DNA from: Saprospiraceae bacterium | GTDB taxonomy: Bacteria > Bacteroidota > Bacteroidia > Chitinophagales > Saprospiraceae | Length of the DNA stretch: 64,000 nt | Direction: 5' to 3' | NCBI GenBank assembly: GCA_016710625.1 | Contig: JADJVK010000013.1 | Coordinates: 1-64,000, forward strand | Shown here: positions 16,523 through 25,748 of the stretch, in pieces | How positions within the stretch are numbered: the stretch's first letter is position 1 | Layout of the letters: every line of letters starts with the position of its first letter | Notes under the pieces: generated by a model | The model's database searches: none | Seen by the model: the letters and a program-made list of their open reading frames with translations, nothing else | Told to the model about the DNA's origin: nothing | Position numbers and translations under genes: made by a program

Positions 16523-18565
16523 ATGGAGTTACCTTTAGCAAAAAGGATAGATAAAATTTTAACTATACATGGGGATGAAAGAAATGATCCCTATTATTGG
16601 ATGAATGAAAGAGAAAACCCTGAAACAATAGCCTATCTGGAGGCGGAAAATCAATATTGTAAAGAATTCCTTTCTCCAACTGAAGAATTTCAAAAAAAAT
16701 TATACGAAGAAATGGTGGGCAGAATTGCTCAAACTGATATGTCTGTTCCTGTAAAAGAAAATGGCTATTGGTATTTTCATCGTTTTGAAACAGGAAAGGA
16801 ATACCCAATTTATTGTAGAAAGAAAGACACCCTTGAAAATAAGGAAGAAATTATTTTGAATGTGAATGAATTGGCTGCTGGAAAAGAGTTTTGCCAAGTT
16901 TCGACTATCAGCATCAGCCCCAACAATCAGTGGATGGCTTATGCAGTCGATTTTTTGAGTAGAAGAATCTATACCATTCATTTCAAAAACTTAGCAACGA
17001 ATGAAGTTCTAAATTTCACTATAGATAATTGTTCGGGTTCTTTGGTGTGGGCAAATGACAATGCAACCGTTTTTTATACCACAAAAGATGAGACTTTAAG
17101 ACCGAATATGGTGTGGAGGAATAATATTTTCATGGATCAAATTACGCCATCCCTTGTTTTTGAAGAAAAAGATGAGACCTTTTATTGTGGCATTACAAAA
17201 TCAAAATCGAAAGAAGTTATTTTTATAACTAGTGAATCAACCGTTTCTTCTGAGGTGCAATATATTTTTGCCAATCATCCTTTTAGTGAATTCAAAATTA
17301 TTGAGCCAAGGAAAAGAGATTTGGAATATTGTGTTGCTCACTTTAATAATAATTTTTATATCATCACCAATCATCTTGCTCAAAATTTCAGATTGATGGT
17401 TTGTGAAATCAACCAAACATCGATTGAGCATTGGAAAGAGGTGATTCCTCATCGAAGCGATATCTTTTTGGAAGATGTTGATTTATTCAAAAATTTCATG
17501 GTACTATCTGAAAGAATCAATGGAATTGTGAATTTAAGAGTAAAATATTGGGATGATTCAAAAGATTTTTATATCAATTTCCATGAAGATGCCTATTTAG
17601 CTTACTTGAGTAATAATCCAGAATTTGATACAGAAACTATTCGACTTGGATTTACCTCATTGAAGGTACCTAACTCCATATACGATTATAATGTTGCTTC
17701 GCAAGAATTCACTCTCCTAAAGCAACAAGAAGTGGTTGGTGGTTATGAAGCAGAAAATTATATTTCACATAGAAAATATGCAATAGCAGCGGATGGCACT
17801 TCCATCCCAATATCCATTATTCACCATAAAGATAGTGTGTTAGATGGTAAAGCTCCCTTGCTATTATATGGCTATGGTTCGTATGGTCATAGCATGGATC
17901 CTATTTTTAGCTCCGTAAGATTGAGTTTGCTAGACAGAGGATTTGTTTTTGCAATTGCTCATATCAGAGGAGGTCAAGAAATGGGCAGAAAATGGTATGA
18001 AGATGGAAAGTTGTTGCAAAAAATGAACACTTTTACTGATTTTATAGCTTGTGGTGAATATCTAATTAGCAATAATTTTACTTCCAGTAATAATCTTTGT
18101 GCAATGGGTGGCAGTGCTGGTGGTCTTTTAATCGGTGCAGTTATAAATTTCAGACCAGATTTATGGAAAGCGGTGATTGCTTCAGTTCCTTTTGTGGATG
18201 TATTAACCACTATGTTGGATGATACCATTCCATTGACGACTGGGGAATATGACGAATGGGGCAATCCTAATGATATTAATTTTTATAATTATATGAAAAT
18301 CTACTCCCCATATGACAATGTGGAGGCAAAATCATATCCATCCATATTCATAAATACAGGTTTTCATGACTCTCAGGTACAATATTGGGAACCAGCTAAA
18401 TGGGTTGCAAAACTTAGATATTTGAAAACAGATCAAAATCCATTACTTTTTTATACAAATATGAGTGCCGGTCACGGTGGTGCATCTGGTAGATTTGAGC
18501 AATATAAAGAAGTTGCCATGGAATATGCATTTTTATTATCTCAAGTTGGACATAACATAGAATAG
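16523..18565 (+). CDS. ptrB: Oligopeptidase B (S9A prolyl-oligopeptidase family)
   Basis: Serine peptidase that cuts short peptides, classically after Arg/Lys. 680 residues (E. coli PtrB is about the same), no signal peptide, so cytoplasmic. An N-terminal segment (DPYYWMNERENPE) and a seven-bladed propeller precede the alpha/beta-hydrolase domain. The catalytic triad is readable: S531 in GGSAGG, D616 in GFHDSQV and H651 in SAGHGGASG, almost the same numbering as in E. coli. AHIRGGQEMGRKWYEDGK precedes the Ser motif as in the family. Followed after eight bases by ybaB. Basic-residue specificity is inferred from family placement. Confidence 0.93.
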   Translation: MELPLAKRIDKILTIHGDERNDPYYWMNERENPETIAYLEAENQYCKEFLSPTEEFQKKLYEEMVGRIAQTDMSVPVKENGYWYFHRFETGKEYPIYCRKKDTLENKEEIILNVNELAAGKEFCQVSTISISPNNQWMAYAVDFLSRRIYTIHFKNLATNEVLNFTIDNCSGSLVWANDNATVFYTTKDETLRPNMVWRNNIFMDQITPSLVFEEKDETFYCGITKSKSKEVIFITSESTVSSEVQYIFANHPFSEFKIIEPRKRDLEYCVAHFNNNFYIITNHLAQNFRLMVCEINQTSIEHWKEVIPHRSDIFLEDVDLFKNFMVLSERINGIVNLRVKYWDDSKDFYINFHEDAYLAYLSNNPEFDTETIRLGFTSLKVPNSIYDYNVASQEFTLLKQQEVVGGYEAENYISHRKYAIAADGTSIPISIIHHKDSVLDGKAPLLLYGYGSYGHSMDPIFSSVRLSLLDRGFVFAIAHIRGGQEMGRKWYEDGKLLQKMNTFTDFIACGEYLISNNFTSSNNLCAMGGSAGGLLIGAVINFRPDLWKAVIASVPFVDVLTTMLDDTIPLTTGEYDEWGNPNDINFYNYMKIYSPYDNVEAKSYPSIFINTGFHDSQVQYWEPAKWVAKLRYLKTDQNPLLFYTNMSAGHGGASGRFEQYKEVAMEYAFLLSQVGHNIE

Positions 18566-18573
18566 CGTTACTT

Positions 18574-18909
18574 TTGCAGAAAAAAATTAATATGTTTGAA
18601 AATCTATTGGGTAATTTAAAAGAACAACAACAGCAAATCAAACAACAATTGGCAAAAACAATTGTGACTGGTGATTCTGGCAATGGGGAAGTAATCGTGG
18701 AAAGTAATGGGAATAGGGCTATTGTAAATATCAAAATAGATAAAAACAAATTGAACTGGGAAGATACTGAACAAGTAGAAGAGTTGACCATGATTGCTGT
18801 AAATAAAGCACTAGATCTTGCTATGGAAAAAGAGGCAGAAGCTAGTCAAGGAATGATGCAACAAATGATGCCTCCAGATTTAGGAAACTTGAAAGGTTTG
18901 TTTTCGTAG
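18574..18909 (+). CDS. YbaB/EbfC-family nucleoid-associated protein
   Basis: 111 residues matching the small YbaB/EbfC family, which forms dimers and binds DNA. Seen here: an amphipathic N-terminal helix (LLGNLKEQQQQIKQQL), the central beta hairpin (GEVIVESNGNRAIVNIKID) and the acidic C-terminal helix (EELTMIAVNKALDLAMEKEAEA) ending in a Met-rich tail. It lies eight bases after the oligopeptidase gene and is probably cotranscribed. It is not beside dnaX/recR as in many bacteria. Confidence 0.88.
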   Translation: MQKKINMFENLLGNLKEQQQQIKQQLAKTIVTGDSGNGEVIVESNGNRAIVNIKIDKNKLNWEDTEQVEELTMIAVNKALDLAMEKEAEASQGMMQQMMPPDLGNLKGLFS

Positions 18910-18993
18910 ATACTTTTCTTAAAGATTTGACGTTAATACAACAATTTTATTCAAAAAAGTATCATACAATACGAAATCATTATATTTAAAATC

Positions 18994-19206
18994 ATGAGAT
19001 TATTTTTTCTAATATTATTTTCATTATCCACTAAATTATTTGCTCAAAATATTGAGGGATTGGATGCTTATTTCACTTTTGATGATGTTTCGAATAATGA
19101 ATTCATCGAAGATCCATCGGTAGTGAGAGGTAATTCTGCAAAAATTGGCGGATATCCTACAACGGCTTGTAGGGTGAGAGCAAAGCTTATAGCATGGATG
19201 GTGTAA
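18994..19206 (+). CDS. LamG-type T9SS protein, fragment 1 of 3
   Basis: Signal peptide MRLFFLILFSLSTKLFAQ and the start of a LamG/concanavalin-like domain (NIEGLDAYFTFDDVSNN). The frame breaks near 19180 where one G is missing: C-R-V-R-(G)-K-A-Y-S-M-D-G-V-N-N joins fragment 2. The whole gene (18994-20219, about 400 residues) would encode a secreted carbohydrate- or surface-binding protein sorted by the type IX system. Confidence 0.7.
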   Translation: MRLFFLILFSLSTKLFAQNIEGLDAYFTFDDVSNNEFIEDPSVVRGNSAKIGGYPTTACRVRAKLIAWMV

Positions 19207-19760
19207 ATAATTTTCTTGTACTTTTTGGACCACTTTCCAACTTATTTTCAAATAGAGACTTTAGTATAAGTATGTACATAAGACCCAAAGCTGGTGCTTT
19301 AGGCTTGAGAGATATATTCAGTAAAATGGATAGTTGTAATAATAATCAAACTGGATTTAGCATCAAATATAATGGTAATGCAAAACAAATAATTGTTGAT
19401 TTAAAAGATAGGGTTCGTAAATTACAATTAATAGCTGGAATAGATCAAACACAATGTTGGCAACATATTGTATTTACTAGAGCTGGAAATAAATCCTCTT
19501 TGTATATCAATGGAACCTTGAGAACTAGCGGCTACACCAACAATAGAGTTCAACTTACAAACAACTCATTTTCAAATTTATCGAATGGACCTTGCATCAA
19601 TCAAGGTAAAAGTGAGTCTAGGTTCAATGGACTAGTTGACGAATTAAAATTGTTCAAGGTTGCCATAAATGAAGACGATGTTAGAGATTTGTATATAGAA
19701 CCTGATCATATAAAAATAAGATTACAGTTTATAAAGTGGTTCTGTTCAGAATTAACCTGA
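19194..19760 (+). CDS. LamG-type T9SS protein, fragment 2 of 3
   Basis: Core of the LamG/concanavalin-like jelly roll: FSISMYIRPKAG, CWQHIVFTRAGNKSSLYINGTL and RFNGLVDELKLFKVAINEDDVRDLY are the usual strands and the 'fDElrIyNraLs' ending. The last roughly 20 residues are noise from several indels (about 19712-19757); across frames one can read D-T-V-Y-K-x-G-S-V-Q-L-T, the normal start of an Ig-like unit. An in-frame TGA at 19758-19760 then separates it from fragment 3, which is in the same frame. Confidence 0.7.
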   Translation: MDGVNNFLVLFGPLSNLFSNRDFSISMYIRPKAGALGLRDIFSKMDSCNNNQTGFSIKYNGNAKQIIVDLKDRVRKLQLIAGIDQTQCWQHIVFTRAGNKSSLYINGTLRTSGYTNNRVQLTNNSFSNLSNGPCINQGKSESRFNGLVDELKLFKVAINEDDVRDLYIEPDHIKIRLQFIKWFCSELT

Positions 19761-19835
19761 AAAAATACTTGTGAGACTGCATTTAATTGGTTTGCAAATT
19801 ACAATATTTCTGACACCAAAATTTCTAATCCAGTT

Positions 19836-20219
19836 TTGTCGCCAGAGGTGACAACTACCTATAAAGTGCAGTTTTTAAATTCACAATGTTCGGCTACGGA
19901 TACCATTCAAGTATTAGTTGTTGATCCAAATTCTGTTGACTGCAATCAAGTATTTTTCCCAACTGCATTCACACCAAATGATGATGGGTTAAATGATTCT
20001 TATGGAATAAGTAACCCCTATGCTATAAAAGACCTTATTTCTTTCGAAATCTATGACAAATGGGGCGGAAATGTTTTCAAGACAACGGATCCATTTGCAG
20101 TTTGGGACGGTAAAAGTAACGGTTCTCCACTCAATCCTGGAGTGTTTTTATACAGAGTTGCTTATAGGTGCAATAATGAAGAAAAGATATTAAGAGGATC
20201 CTTTACACTTTTAAAATGA
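19836..20219 (+). CDS. LamG-type T9SS protein, fragment 3 of 3 (gliding-type C-terminal domain)
   Basis: Contains the end of a PKD-like unit (VTTTYKVQFLNSQC) and a complete type B T9SS sorting domain: FFPTAFTPNDDGLND, ISFEIYDKWGGNVFKT, WDGKSNGSPLNPGVFLYRV and the ending RGSFTLLK. Coding sequence really extends upstream to 19761 (KNTCETAFNWFANYNIS). The natural stop TGA overlaps the ATG of the next gene (ATGA), indicating translational coupling to the nucleoside phosphorylase. Confidence 0.8.
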   Translation: MSPEVTTTYKVQFLNSQCSATDTIQVLVVDPNSVDCNQVFFPTAFTPNDDGLNDSYGISNPYAIKDLISFEIYDKWGGNVFKTTDPFAVWDGKSNGSPLNPGVFLYRVAYRCNNEEKILRGSFTLLK

Positions 20220-21088
20220 CGAGAATTCCCGATTCAGAATTAATTTTGAATGCAGATGGAAGTATTTACCATTTACATTTGAAACCAGAGGAAATAGCTG
20301 ATACCATCATAACTGTTGGAGATCAGGATAGGGTTCATGAGGTAAGTAAACACTTTGATTCTATAGAATTCAAATTGAACAAAAGAGAATTTGTAACTCA
20401 TACTGGTTATCTGAATAAGAAAAGGATTTCAGTTATTTCTACAGGCATTGGAACTGATAATATTGATATCGTTTTCAACGAATTGGATGCATTAGCCAAT
20501 ATTGATTTTGAGACAAAAACAATCCATCCAACTCATAAAACCCTTTCTTTCTATAGGATTGGTACTAGTGGTAGCCTACAGGAAGATATTCCAATTGATT
20601 CTTTACTTGTTTCTTTGGCAGGTATTGGTTTGGATAATCTGATGCACTTCTATGCTGATCATCCTGAACATTCCATTGATCATTCATTAAGACAAATATT
20701 GGCAACTGAAGGATATACTCATGTCTTCCCTTACTTTGCAGAAGCAAGTTCAGAATTATTACAACAGTTTGATTTGCAAGATTTTGAAAAAGGAATAACA
20801 GCAACTTGTCCGGGATTTTATGCACCTCAAGGGAGAAAAGTAAATTTTAATTTAAAAGGCACTCCAATTCCTACGATTTTGAATAATTTCAAATGGGAAG
20901 GTAAAAGAATAACTAATTTTGAGATGGAAACAGCTGCGATGTATGGACTTTCTAACATTTTAGGGCATAGAGCAATTTCGTTAAATGCTATCCTTGCAAA
21001 TAGAATTACAAATCAATTTTCCTCAGATCCAGCAAAAATAATTGAAAAATTGATTTTGAAAACTTTAGATATTATCACCAATCAATAG
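20216..21088 (+). CDS. Nucleoside phosphorylase (PNP/UDP family)
   Basis: 290-residue cytoplasmic phosphorylase that splits a nucleoside to base and (deoxy)ribose 1-phosphate. Family motifs: VISTGIGTDNIDIVFNELDAL (phosphate/ribose site), RIGTSGSLQEDIPI and NFEMETAAMYGL, the typical E-M-E-T ribose-binding sequence. Overall it looks like the uridine-phosphorylase-like enzymes of Bacteroidota, but base specificity cannot be read from sequence. The start overlaps the previous gene's stop by four bases (ATGA). Confidence 0.88.
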   Translation: MTRIPDSELILNADGSIYHLHLKPEEIADTIITVGDQDRVHEVSKHFDSIEFKLNKREFVTHTGYLNKKRISVISTGIGTDNIDIVFNELDALANIDFETKTIHPTHKTLSFYRIGTSGSLQEDIPIDSLLVSLAGIGLDNLMHFYADHPEHSIDHSLRQILATEGYTHVFPYFAEASSELLQQFDLQDFEKGITATCPGFYAPQGRKVNFNLKGTPIPTILNNFKWEGKRITNFEMETAAMYGLSNILGHRAISLNAILANRITNQFSSDPAKIIEKLILKTLDIITNQ

Positions 21089-21251
21089 TAAATTTCTTTA
21101 AAATACTTACAGTCAATCTATTAGAACCAACTTGAATTTTATTCAATAAATATAAAAGTTAATAACAAGTTAATCTGAACAGTATAAATATATCTTCAAT
21201 AACAAACTAGAATTTTATACGTTTTTAAAAATATATGCAATAAAAAAATTT

Positions 21252-21896
21252 ATGAAGATGAAAAATAAAATGCTTTTTTTGGGGCTATTAATGTTTGCAG
21301 CTACTATAGTTCAAGCACAATTAAGATTAGGAATTAAAGCTGGCTTAAGTACCAATACAATTAACACAAGTGAAATAGATTTTACCAGTTTGCAAGGAGT
21401 GAATACATTTGGTGTTAATGTGAAAAATGCATCCTATGGTCCTCATTTTGGAGTTGTTTTAAGATACAACATGGATAAATGGCACATTCAACCAGAAATT
21501 TTATTGAACTCAAATAAAATTGATTACAATGTGAAGGATCTAACAAAACCAAGTTCAATTGACAGCATTAAAACCGATAAATTTCAATATCTTGACATTC
21601 CATTATTATTAGGTTATGATTTTGGGTTTGTGAGATTACATGGAGGTCCTGTGGGACATGTGTTATTGGCACATTCTACAACTTTAACTGATTTGAACGG
21701 ATATTCTGAAGATTTTTCAAAAATGACATTTGGATATCAAGCCGGAGTTGGATTTGATCTTTGGAAATTGAATATAGATTTGAGATATGAAGGAAATTTC
21801 ACCAAATTTGGTGACCATTTCAATTTCTTTGGAAAACAAGTTGAATTTAGCAAATCACCAGCAAGGTTAATGGCTTCAGTTGGTTTTATGTTCTAA
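21252..21896 (+). CDS. Outer-membrane beta-barrel protein (porin-like)
   Basis: 214 residues. Signal peptide with cleavage near VQAQ (residues 20-23), then the LRLGIKAGLSTNT opening typical of eight-stranded Bacteroidota OMP_b-brl proteins, alternating strands (PHFGVVLRYNMDKWHIQPEIL, FQYLDIPLLLGYDFG, FGYQAGVGFDLWKLNIDLRYEGN) and a C-terminal aromatic residue (SVGFMF). Located in the outer membrane; substrate or role unknown. Followed by a strong terminator. Confidence 0.8.
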   Translation: MKMKNKMLFLGLLMFAATIVQAQLRLGIKAGLSTNTINTSEIDFTSLQGVNTFGVNVKNASYGPHFGVVLRYNMDKWHIQPEILLNSNKIDYNVKDLTKPSSIDSIKTDKFQYLDIPLLLGYDFGFVRLHGGPVGHVLLAHSTTLTDLNGYSEDFSKMTFGYQAGVGFDLWKLNIDLRYEGNFTKFGDHFNFFGKQVEFSKSPARLMASVGFMF

Positions 21897-21919
21897 TTAT
21901 CATTGATAATATTTTTATG

Positions 21920-21958
21920 AAAAGTTTCTAGTTCTTGATTGAGCTAGAAACTTTTTTT
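21920..21958 (+). terminator. Rho-independent terminator after the beta-barrel gene
   Basis: A perfect 12-bp stem (21920-21931 with 21944-21955, core AAAGTTTCTAG/CTAGAAACTTT) with a 12-base loop and a seven-T tract, 24 bp after the stop. Confidence 0.85.
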
Positions 21959-22081
21959 ATTTATAAAACTTTCAATTTTTCAAATAAAATACCTATTTTG
22001 AATCGTTAACACAAATATTATTGGCTATTTTTATATCAAGCTATAATAATATTTTATATCTTTATCGAAATTGAATAATTT

Positions 22082-25000
22082 ATGTTTATCCAAAAATTTA
22101 TCCCGTTTTTTACCCTTCTATTTGGAACATCTATTCTTTTAGCACAGAATTGTGAATCTATTTTAGATGAAAATAAAGTTGTTTCTGGAATACAGATTGT
22201 CAAAACTGCTCCATATACATTGGTCGTTAAAGGTGATTTTAGTTATAATATCAACTTTTTCACAGATGAAACAGGTGTTGCAGCTAAAGTAACAACCAAT
22301 TCTGGTGATAATATAAATTTTGGAGATCAAATCATTTTTCAAGATTTAGCTTCAAATGTTCAACGGATATATAAATTTAGTGAGCCGGGAGAAGTTATTA
22401 AAATTGGCTCTATTCCCTATTTCCAAAATATTTTCAGGCTAGATTTGGATAATTTAAATTGGTTGGCTCAAAGTCAAATCAATTATGTTTATCTCATCAA
22501 TACTGCTTTGAGAGAAAGGAGAAGGATGACTGTAAATGAGGGTAGAAAAAATGAATTCAAGAAAATAGCCAATTGTTTTTATAATATTTTGGACAAAAAT
22601 AAAGTAAAAAACACAGCACTTTCCAATAACATTGTACCTACCGCTGGCTCTCCAGGTGCTGCTACACCAAAAGATAAACCTGCTGAAGCAAATAAAACAA
22701 CCACGTCCACTTCTTCCACTCAAAATAAACAAAATGCTGCTGCTGAGAGGGAAACAAACGACCTAAAAGCAGAATTGGCTCAAACGAAGGAGCGATTGAA
22801 AAAGGAGATTCAAGATGAAAAGGATAAAGCGGAGTTGACTAAAAAGCAAATTGTGGATGAGGTGATTGCTGCCAAACAAAATGCAGAAAATAAGAAATTG
22901 GAATATGCAAATGAGGTAAGTATTGTACGTAAAAAAACGCAATTAGAAATAGATAGTGCCAGAATAGATCAGATGAAGATTGTAACTGATATGAAATCTA
23001 AGGCTGGAACTGAGATTGAAAAAATAAATTTAACTATTGCGGATGCAAAGCAAAAAGCAGTGGAAGAAATCCAAAAAGCAAAAAATGATGCTTCCGTTGA
23101 AGTGGCAAGTGTTAGAGAGAAAGTAGCAAATGAACTAAAAGAGGTGAAAAATAAGCTAGACCAAGCAAAGGTAGAATATGCTGATGATATTTCTTCAGCA
23201 AGAGAAAGTTCACAAAATGAGATAAAAAGAATTAGAGAAGAAACCAATAAATTGATAGAAGATGCCAGAGTAAAAGCCAAAACTGAGAAAGAAAAAACAG
23301 CAGAAGATGTTATCGTATCTAAAAAAACAGCATCTGAACAAATTCTTCAAATTCAAGAGGAAACCGCTGAAAAAGTGGCTCAGTTGAAAGAAAATTTTGT
23401 AATTGAAAAAGAAAAAATTGCACTCGAATTAGCAGAGACAAAAAGAAAAGCGGCTGAAGAAAAGGCACTTATTTCGCAGTCAAGTGCAAGTGAAGTAGCA
23501 GAGATTAAAGAAAATGTGGTAAAGCAAAAAGAAGCCAGTGCTATGGATGTTGCAAATGCTAAACAAAAGGCAGCTGAAACCATTCAGCAAACACAAAAAC
23601 AAGTGGCAGAAGAAAAAGTGAAAGCAAATGAGGCGATAATCGAAACCAAAACTGCATCCAGTAAAGAAATTGCAGATACAAAAACGAATGCAGCAAAAGA
23701 GGTATCAGAGGTGAAACAAAAAGCATCGAGCAGCATTCAAGAAATAAATAATGAAGCTACATTAAAAATTAAAGAAGCTCAATTGCGATCGGATTCCGTT
23801 AAATCTAAGATCAATGAAGAAGTTTTGGTTGCAAAAAACAAATCTGCTGACGAATTATTAAAATTAGAAAATGAGCTTAAACAAAAAATTCAAGCATTCA
23901 AATTAATAGAAGATTCTTTGAAGCAGGCATCCATTCAGCTAGTGATGAATTCTAAGAAAAAGGCAACAGAAGAGGTCGAAAAAGCACAAGTTGAGGCATC
24001 AGAAAAGGTGAAAGAAGCGATTACAAAGTCTGAAGAGGCAAAATCGGTTTATAATAAAGAGGTGATTACAAATAAGGAAGTTGCAGAAAACAAAATAAAA
24101 TCCATACAAGAAGAATCAGCAAAAGCTATTGAAGATGCAAAAAATAAGGAAAAAGAAATCAAAAATGCTACTTCTAAATCAGTTCAACTCACCAATGAAG
24201 CAGCAGCTGCCGAAATCACTAAAATTAAGGAAAATCTTGCCTTAGAAATTGCAAAATTGAAAGAAATTCAAGCAAAATCGCAACAAGAAATTGCTCAGCA
24301 ATTATCAGATTCCAAAAAGAATTTGGCTGATAGTTTATTCCAAATTAAAAACAAAAGCATTGAAGAAATAAAAGCAACAAGAGAATTTGCCGCAAATGAA
24401 AAACAAAAATATGCCGATGAGGTGATCAAAAGCCAAGAAGCTGCCAAGTTAGAAATCAACCAACTCAAGCAGCAGGCAGCTCAAGAAATGAAAAAGGTTT
24501 CTGAAGACTTAATTGCCAAAAGAGCAGAAAACTCAAATTTGATTTTTAAAGAAAAAGAAGAAACTCAAAAAATAATTTTTTCTGAGAGAGAAATTGCTGC
24601 AAAAGAAGTTGCAAATACCAAACAACAATCTTTGGAAGCGATAACTAAAAACCGAGAGGAAGCAACTGCCAAAATAAATTTAATTAAAAGTGAGGTTGAG
24701 GCAGAACAACAAAAATCAATTACGGATATTAAAACTGCTAGAGATAGAGCTTTTGAAGAAGTAAATTCAATAAAAAAAGAAAGTGAAAATAAAAAAGCAG
24801 CTTATCTGAAAGATGCTGAACAAAATAGATTGCAATTGCAAGAAGAATTGACAAAAATCAGAAAAGAAAATGTTGATTTAATCACAACGACCAAACAAGA
24901 TGCAGCCGAGGAAATTGCAAAAGTTAAAGCTGAAATGGAGAAAAAGATTGCAGAAGAAAGAGAAAAAATCAGCCAAGAACAAACTAAACTGAAGGAATTG

Positions 25001-25210
25001 GAAGCTAAAAATGAAAGATTGCAGACGATCAATCAGCAATTGCATGATCAAGAAGAAAAATTGTCGAAAACAAATAATGATTTGAATTTAGCAAAACAAA
25101 AAAGTGATCAACAATCTAAATCCTTACAGGAATTATATGACAAAATCAAAGCAGCTGAGACTGAACTAAATAGATTGAATTCTGAAATCAAAAAAAGTAA
25201 GAAGAACTAA
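22082..25210 (+). CDS. Exported very long coiled-coil protein with 11/18-residue repeats
   Basis: 1042 residues. Signal peptide (cleavage near LLAQ, about residue 22), a globular N-terminal region to about 165, a Pro/Thr/Ser linker (about 185-215), then an almost unbroken Ala/Lys/Glu helix of about 820 residues to the end. The helix shows a repeat of 11 residues with pattern (A/V/T)-K-x-x-A-x-x-E-(I/V)-x-x (AKQKAVEEIQK, AKNDASVEVAS, VREKVANELKE, ...), interspersed with 18-residue units (11+7). Such hendecads favour straight or slightly right-handed coiled coils. No known family recognised; probably a periplasmic or envelope-spanning structural rod. Its own promoter region is AT-rich, with TATCTTTA about 20 bp upstream. 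Confidence 0.85.
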   Translation: MFIQKFIPFFTLLFGTSILLAQNCESILDENKVVSGIQIVKTAPYTLVVKGDFSYNINFFTDETGVAAKVTTNSGDNINFGDQIIFQDLASNVQRIYKFSEPGEVIKIGSIPYFQNIFRLDLDNLNWLAQSQINYVYLINTALRERRRMTVNEGRKNEFKKIANCFYNILDKNKVKNTALSNNIVPTAGSPGAATPKDKPAEANKTTTSTSSTQNKQNAAAERETNDLKAELAQTKERLKKEIQDEKDKAELTKKQIVDEVIAAKQNAENKKLEYANEVSIVRKKTQLEIDSARIDQMKIVTDMKSKAGTEIEKINLTIADAKQKAVEEIQKAKNDASVEVASVREKVANELKEVKNKLDQAKVEYADDISSARESSQNEIKRIREETNKLIEDARVKAKTEKEKTAEDVIVSKKTASEQILQIQEETAEKVAQLKENFVIEKEKIALELAETKRKAAEEKALISQSSASEVAEIKENVVKQKEASAMDVANAKQKAAETIQQTQKQVAEEKVKANEAIIETKTASSKEIADTKTNAAKEVSEVKQKASSSIQEINNEATLKIKEAQLRSDSVKSKINEEVLVAKNKSADELLKLENELKQKIQAFKLIEDSLKQASIQLVMNSKKKATEEVEKAQVEASEKVKEAITKSEEAKSVYNKEVITNKEVAENKIKSIQEESAKAIEDAKNKEKEIKNATSKSVQLTNEAAAAEITKIKENLALEIAKLKEIQAKSQQEIAQQLSDSKKNLADSLFQIKNKSIEEIKATREFAANEKQKYADEVIKSQEAAKLEINQLKQQAAQEMKKVSEDLIAKRAENSNLIFKEKEETQKIIFSEREIAAKEVANTKQQSLEAITKNREEATAKINLIKSEVEAEQQKSITDIKTARDRAFEEVNSIKKESENKKAAYLKDAEQNRLQLQEELTKIRKENVDLITTTKQDAAEEIAKVKAEMEKKIAEEREKISQEQTKLKELEAKNERLQTINQQLHDQEEKLSKTNNDLNLAKQKSDQQSKSLQELYDKIKAAETELNRLNSEIKKSKKN

Positions 25211-25220
25211 AATATTTAGT

Positions 25221-25682
25221 TTAAAAAGTTAGCTTTTTCGAAATAATCGGGCTTTTCTCAACCCCTCTAACACAGCACTTTACATCTAAACGAAGTTGAG
25301 AGTTGACCCCTTTTATCATTTTAGCAATTTTGACAGGACCACTTAAAATCATATTGTTGCCCAATTTATCCATGTTGGATAAAACAGGTTCGAAATTCAA
25401 TGAAAATGGTACGATAACGAATTCATTAGCAGGCAAAAACGTATCAATTTCATTCATATCTAACGCCCAAACAAACTCAGACTCTTGCTTATTATCGCCC
25501 CTACCCTTTTTGAATTGTTCGATCAATTGCATTTCCAAACGATATAAGATGTTATCTTTATTCGCTTTGATTTTTATGGCACCTTTAATTGTTTTTGAGT
25601 TTAAATCAATTTGATCAGAACACAATAATTCTATCTGAAAATCATCTAATCCGAATAACCTTTTAATACTATTTAACATCAT
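25221..25682 (-). CDS. Arrestin-like/Spo0M-like protein (tentative)
   Basis: 153 residues without signal peptide, all-beta in appearance: QIELLCSDQIDLNSKTIKGAIKIKAN, RLEMQLIEQFKKGRG, FVIVPFSLNFEP, LRLDVKCCVRGVEKSPIISKKL. The pattern (an N-terminal amphipathic segment, a loop with 'G.I.i.a', then a paired sheet ending in a conserved-looking 'dV.G...s' strand) resembles Spo0M/arrestin-like proteins, but the similarity is weak. The stop lies ten bases from that of the convergent coiled-coil gene. Confidence 0.5.
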   Translation of the reverse strand: MMLNSIKRLFGLDDFQIELLCSDQIDLNSKTIKGAIKIKANKDNILYRLEMQLIEQFKKGRGDNKQESEFVWALDMNEIDTFLPANEFVIVPFSLNFEPVLSNMDKLGNNMILSGPVKIAKMIKGVNSQLRLDVKCCVRGVEKSPIISKKLTF

Positions 25683-25748
25683 TTAGTCGATTTTATCCAT
25701 ACAAAAATATTCTAATCAACTATATTTACGACTTTAAAATTCAATTTC

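Noticed and set aside
22454..24802. Antisense reading frames within the coiled-coil gene
   Set aside because: Long minus-strand frames rich in Phe/Ser/Ala are shadows of the Lys/Glu/Ala codons of the real gene.
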